Of a DNA stretch of 64,000 nt, positions 63,037-64,000 are shown one piece after another (the stretch's first letter is position 1; every line of letters starts with the position of its first letter). Source of the stretch: Zygnema cylindricum (taxonomy: Eukaryota; Streptophyta; Zygnematophyceae; Zygnematales; Zygnemataceae); contig JBBHKE010001749.1 of NCBI GenBank assembly GCA_037447655.1, positions 209,860 through 273,859 of the forward strand. Reading direction: 5' to 3'. The notes under the pieces are model-generated. The model was not told the origin of the DNA, ran no database searches, and saw only the letters and a list, made by a program, of their open reading frames with translations. The position numbers and the translations under genes were made by a program.

Positions 63037-64000
63037 GTATGTGGATACTTGTGCTGTTTGCGAGTTTGTCTTCAATGTTTTATGTCCAGTGGTCGAGTAG
63101 GATTCTTTGTGAGAGGCTGTATAACTCAGGAAATAATAAAAATGATGGACTGCAAAGTGTAACTCAGAATATACATACATAACCAAAGCCTCCCTTCATT
63201 GGTTATAACAAATTTTGAGGCAGACAAAACTGACTTAAGCAACTAGTGCACAGGTTTCCCTCACCTCATTTTCTGGTTTTTATGTTGTTCAGCTGTTCTT
63301 GTGCATTTCTTATTACACAAAGAGGATACCTATGGATTGCGAAAACGTTTAACAAAGATGACTTAAAACCTGTGGTCGAACTATCATTTTTTTTTTTTTT
63401 TGTAGTCATTGAAGGCATCTGCGACGGTTGTAATGGCTGGCTGGCTTTCCTTGGTCTACTTGTGGTGATATTGTGCCTGTTTCGAAAAAATATGTCACAT
63501 TCATTAATGGGTCCCTGGCATCCACTTTGTAGAACTATCGATACCCTCATTTTTTTTGCCACTTAATATAGAGCTATAGATACCTTCATTCAATTTTCAT
63601 GTGTTCACTTTAGTCCCTTAAAAGGACGTGGTTCATTTTTTGACACTTGGTGTGATAGATTCACAAATCGTCTATGATTGTGTTGCACTATCGTCTTCTG
63701 ACACTTCTCTGTGAAAGCTGGACATGAAATGCGCTAGTTATTTTTCTTTGCAGTTGATGAAATTGAACACTATCCGTAGTTATTGAAAGTCTTGAGAAAG
63801 ATTATGTAGTACAAGTGGGTCTTACTTGAGCTGCTTGAAGACAAGGGTATGTGTAAATCCAATGCAAGCTTTCATTTGGATCAATAGAGCTGCCAAGCAC
63901 TTAGTTTTCTGTTCATATTTTTTGCCTGTGAAGACTAACAGAAGTAGAAATTGAGCCATTTGGTGGTTAGAAACTTCGTTAACAGGGGTATGGTTTCAAT
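63037..64000. other. Probable intron of the protease gene
   Basis: It begins with a GTATGT donor. No exon coding NHAVLAVGYG-like sequence was found, so this is taken as one long intron continuing beyond the edge. Confidence 0.55.

Overview
The window is nuclear DNA from an intron-rich, AT-rich eukaryote. Almost every gene is split into short exons by GT-AG introns and surrounded by small DNA transposons. The gene set is plant/algal: a plant-type serine acetyltransferase, a CDPK-like kinase, a second CAMK-type kinase and an aleurain (cathepsin H) protease. One gene encodes selenoprotein H with an in-frame TGA and a good SECIS element. Land plants are generally held to have lost selenoproteins, so I infer an alga on or near the streptophyte line (a charophyte would fit). 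The assignment is tentative.

Layout. 0.1-0.34 kb (-): one exon of an unidentified gene. 1.7-3.7 kb (-): a decayed non-LTR retrotransposon. 4.4-11.35 kb (-): serine acetyltransferase, nine exons that join exactly into 705 codons. 11.4-14.5 kb: intergenic, with simple repeats. 14.5-19.2 kb (+): CDPK-like kinase, followed by three exon-like blocks I could not join to it. 20.3-24.4 kb: transposon-rich. 24.5-27.3 kb (+): selenoprotein H in four exons, with a form 2 SECIS in the 3' UTR. 27.3-31.1 kb: unassigned repeats. 31.1-42.2 kb (-): HMG-CoA synthase; ten exons join in phase but one internal exon cannot be found. 42.2-48.6 kb: nested inverted repeats and MITEs. 48.7-52.5 kb (-): second kinase, five exons, bracketed by inverted copies of one repeat. 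53-59.6 kb: transposons and long palindromes. 59.7 kb to the right edge (+): aleurain-like protease, first seven exons.

The genes do not form a pathway cluster. They cover cysteine synthesis, isoprenoid precursor synthesis, signalling, vacuolar proteolysis and a redox selenoprotein. The two most distinctive points are the selenoprotein H gene with its SECIS, and the strong effect of transposons on gene structure: a splice donor made by an element end, a triplicated donor region, a duplicated acceptor, and MITEs within 200 bp of two start codons. Exon limits were read by eye from splice signals, reading phase and family similarity. No database search was run.
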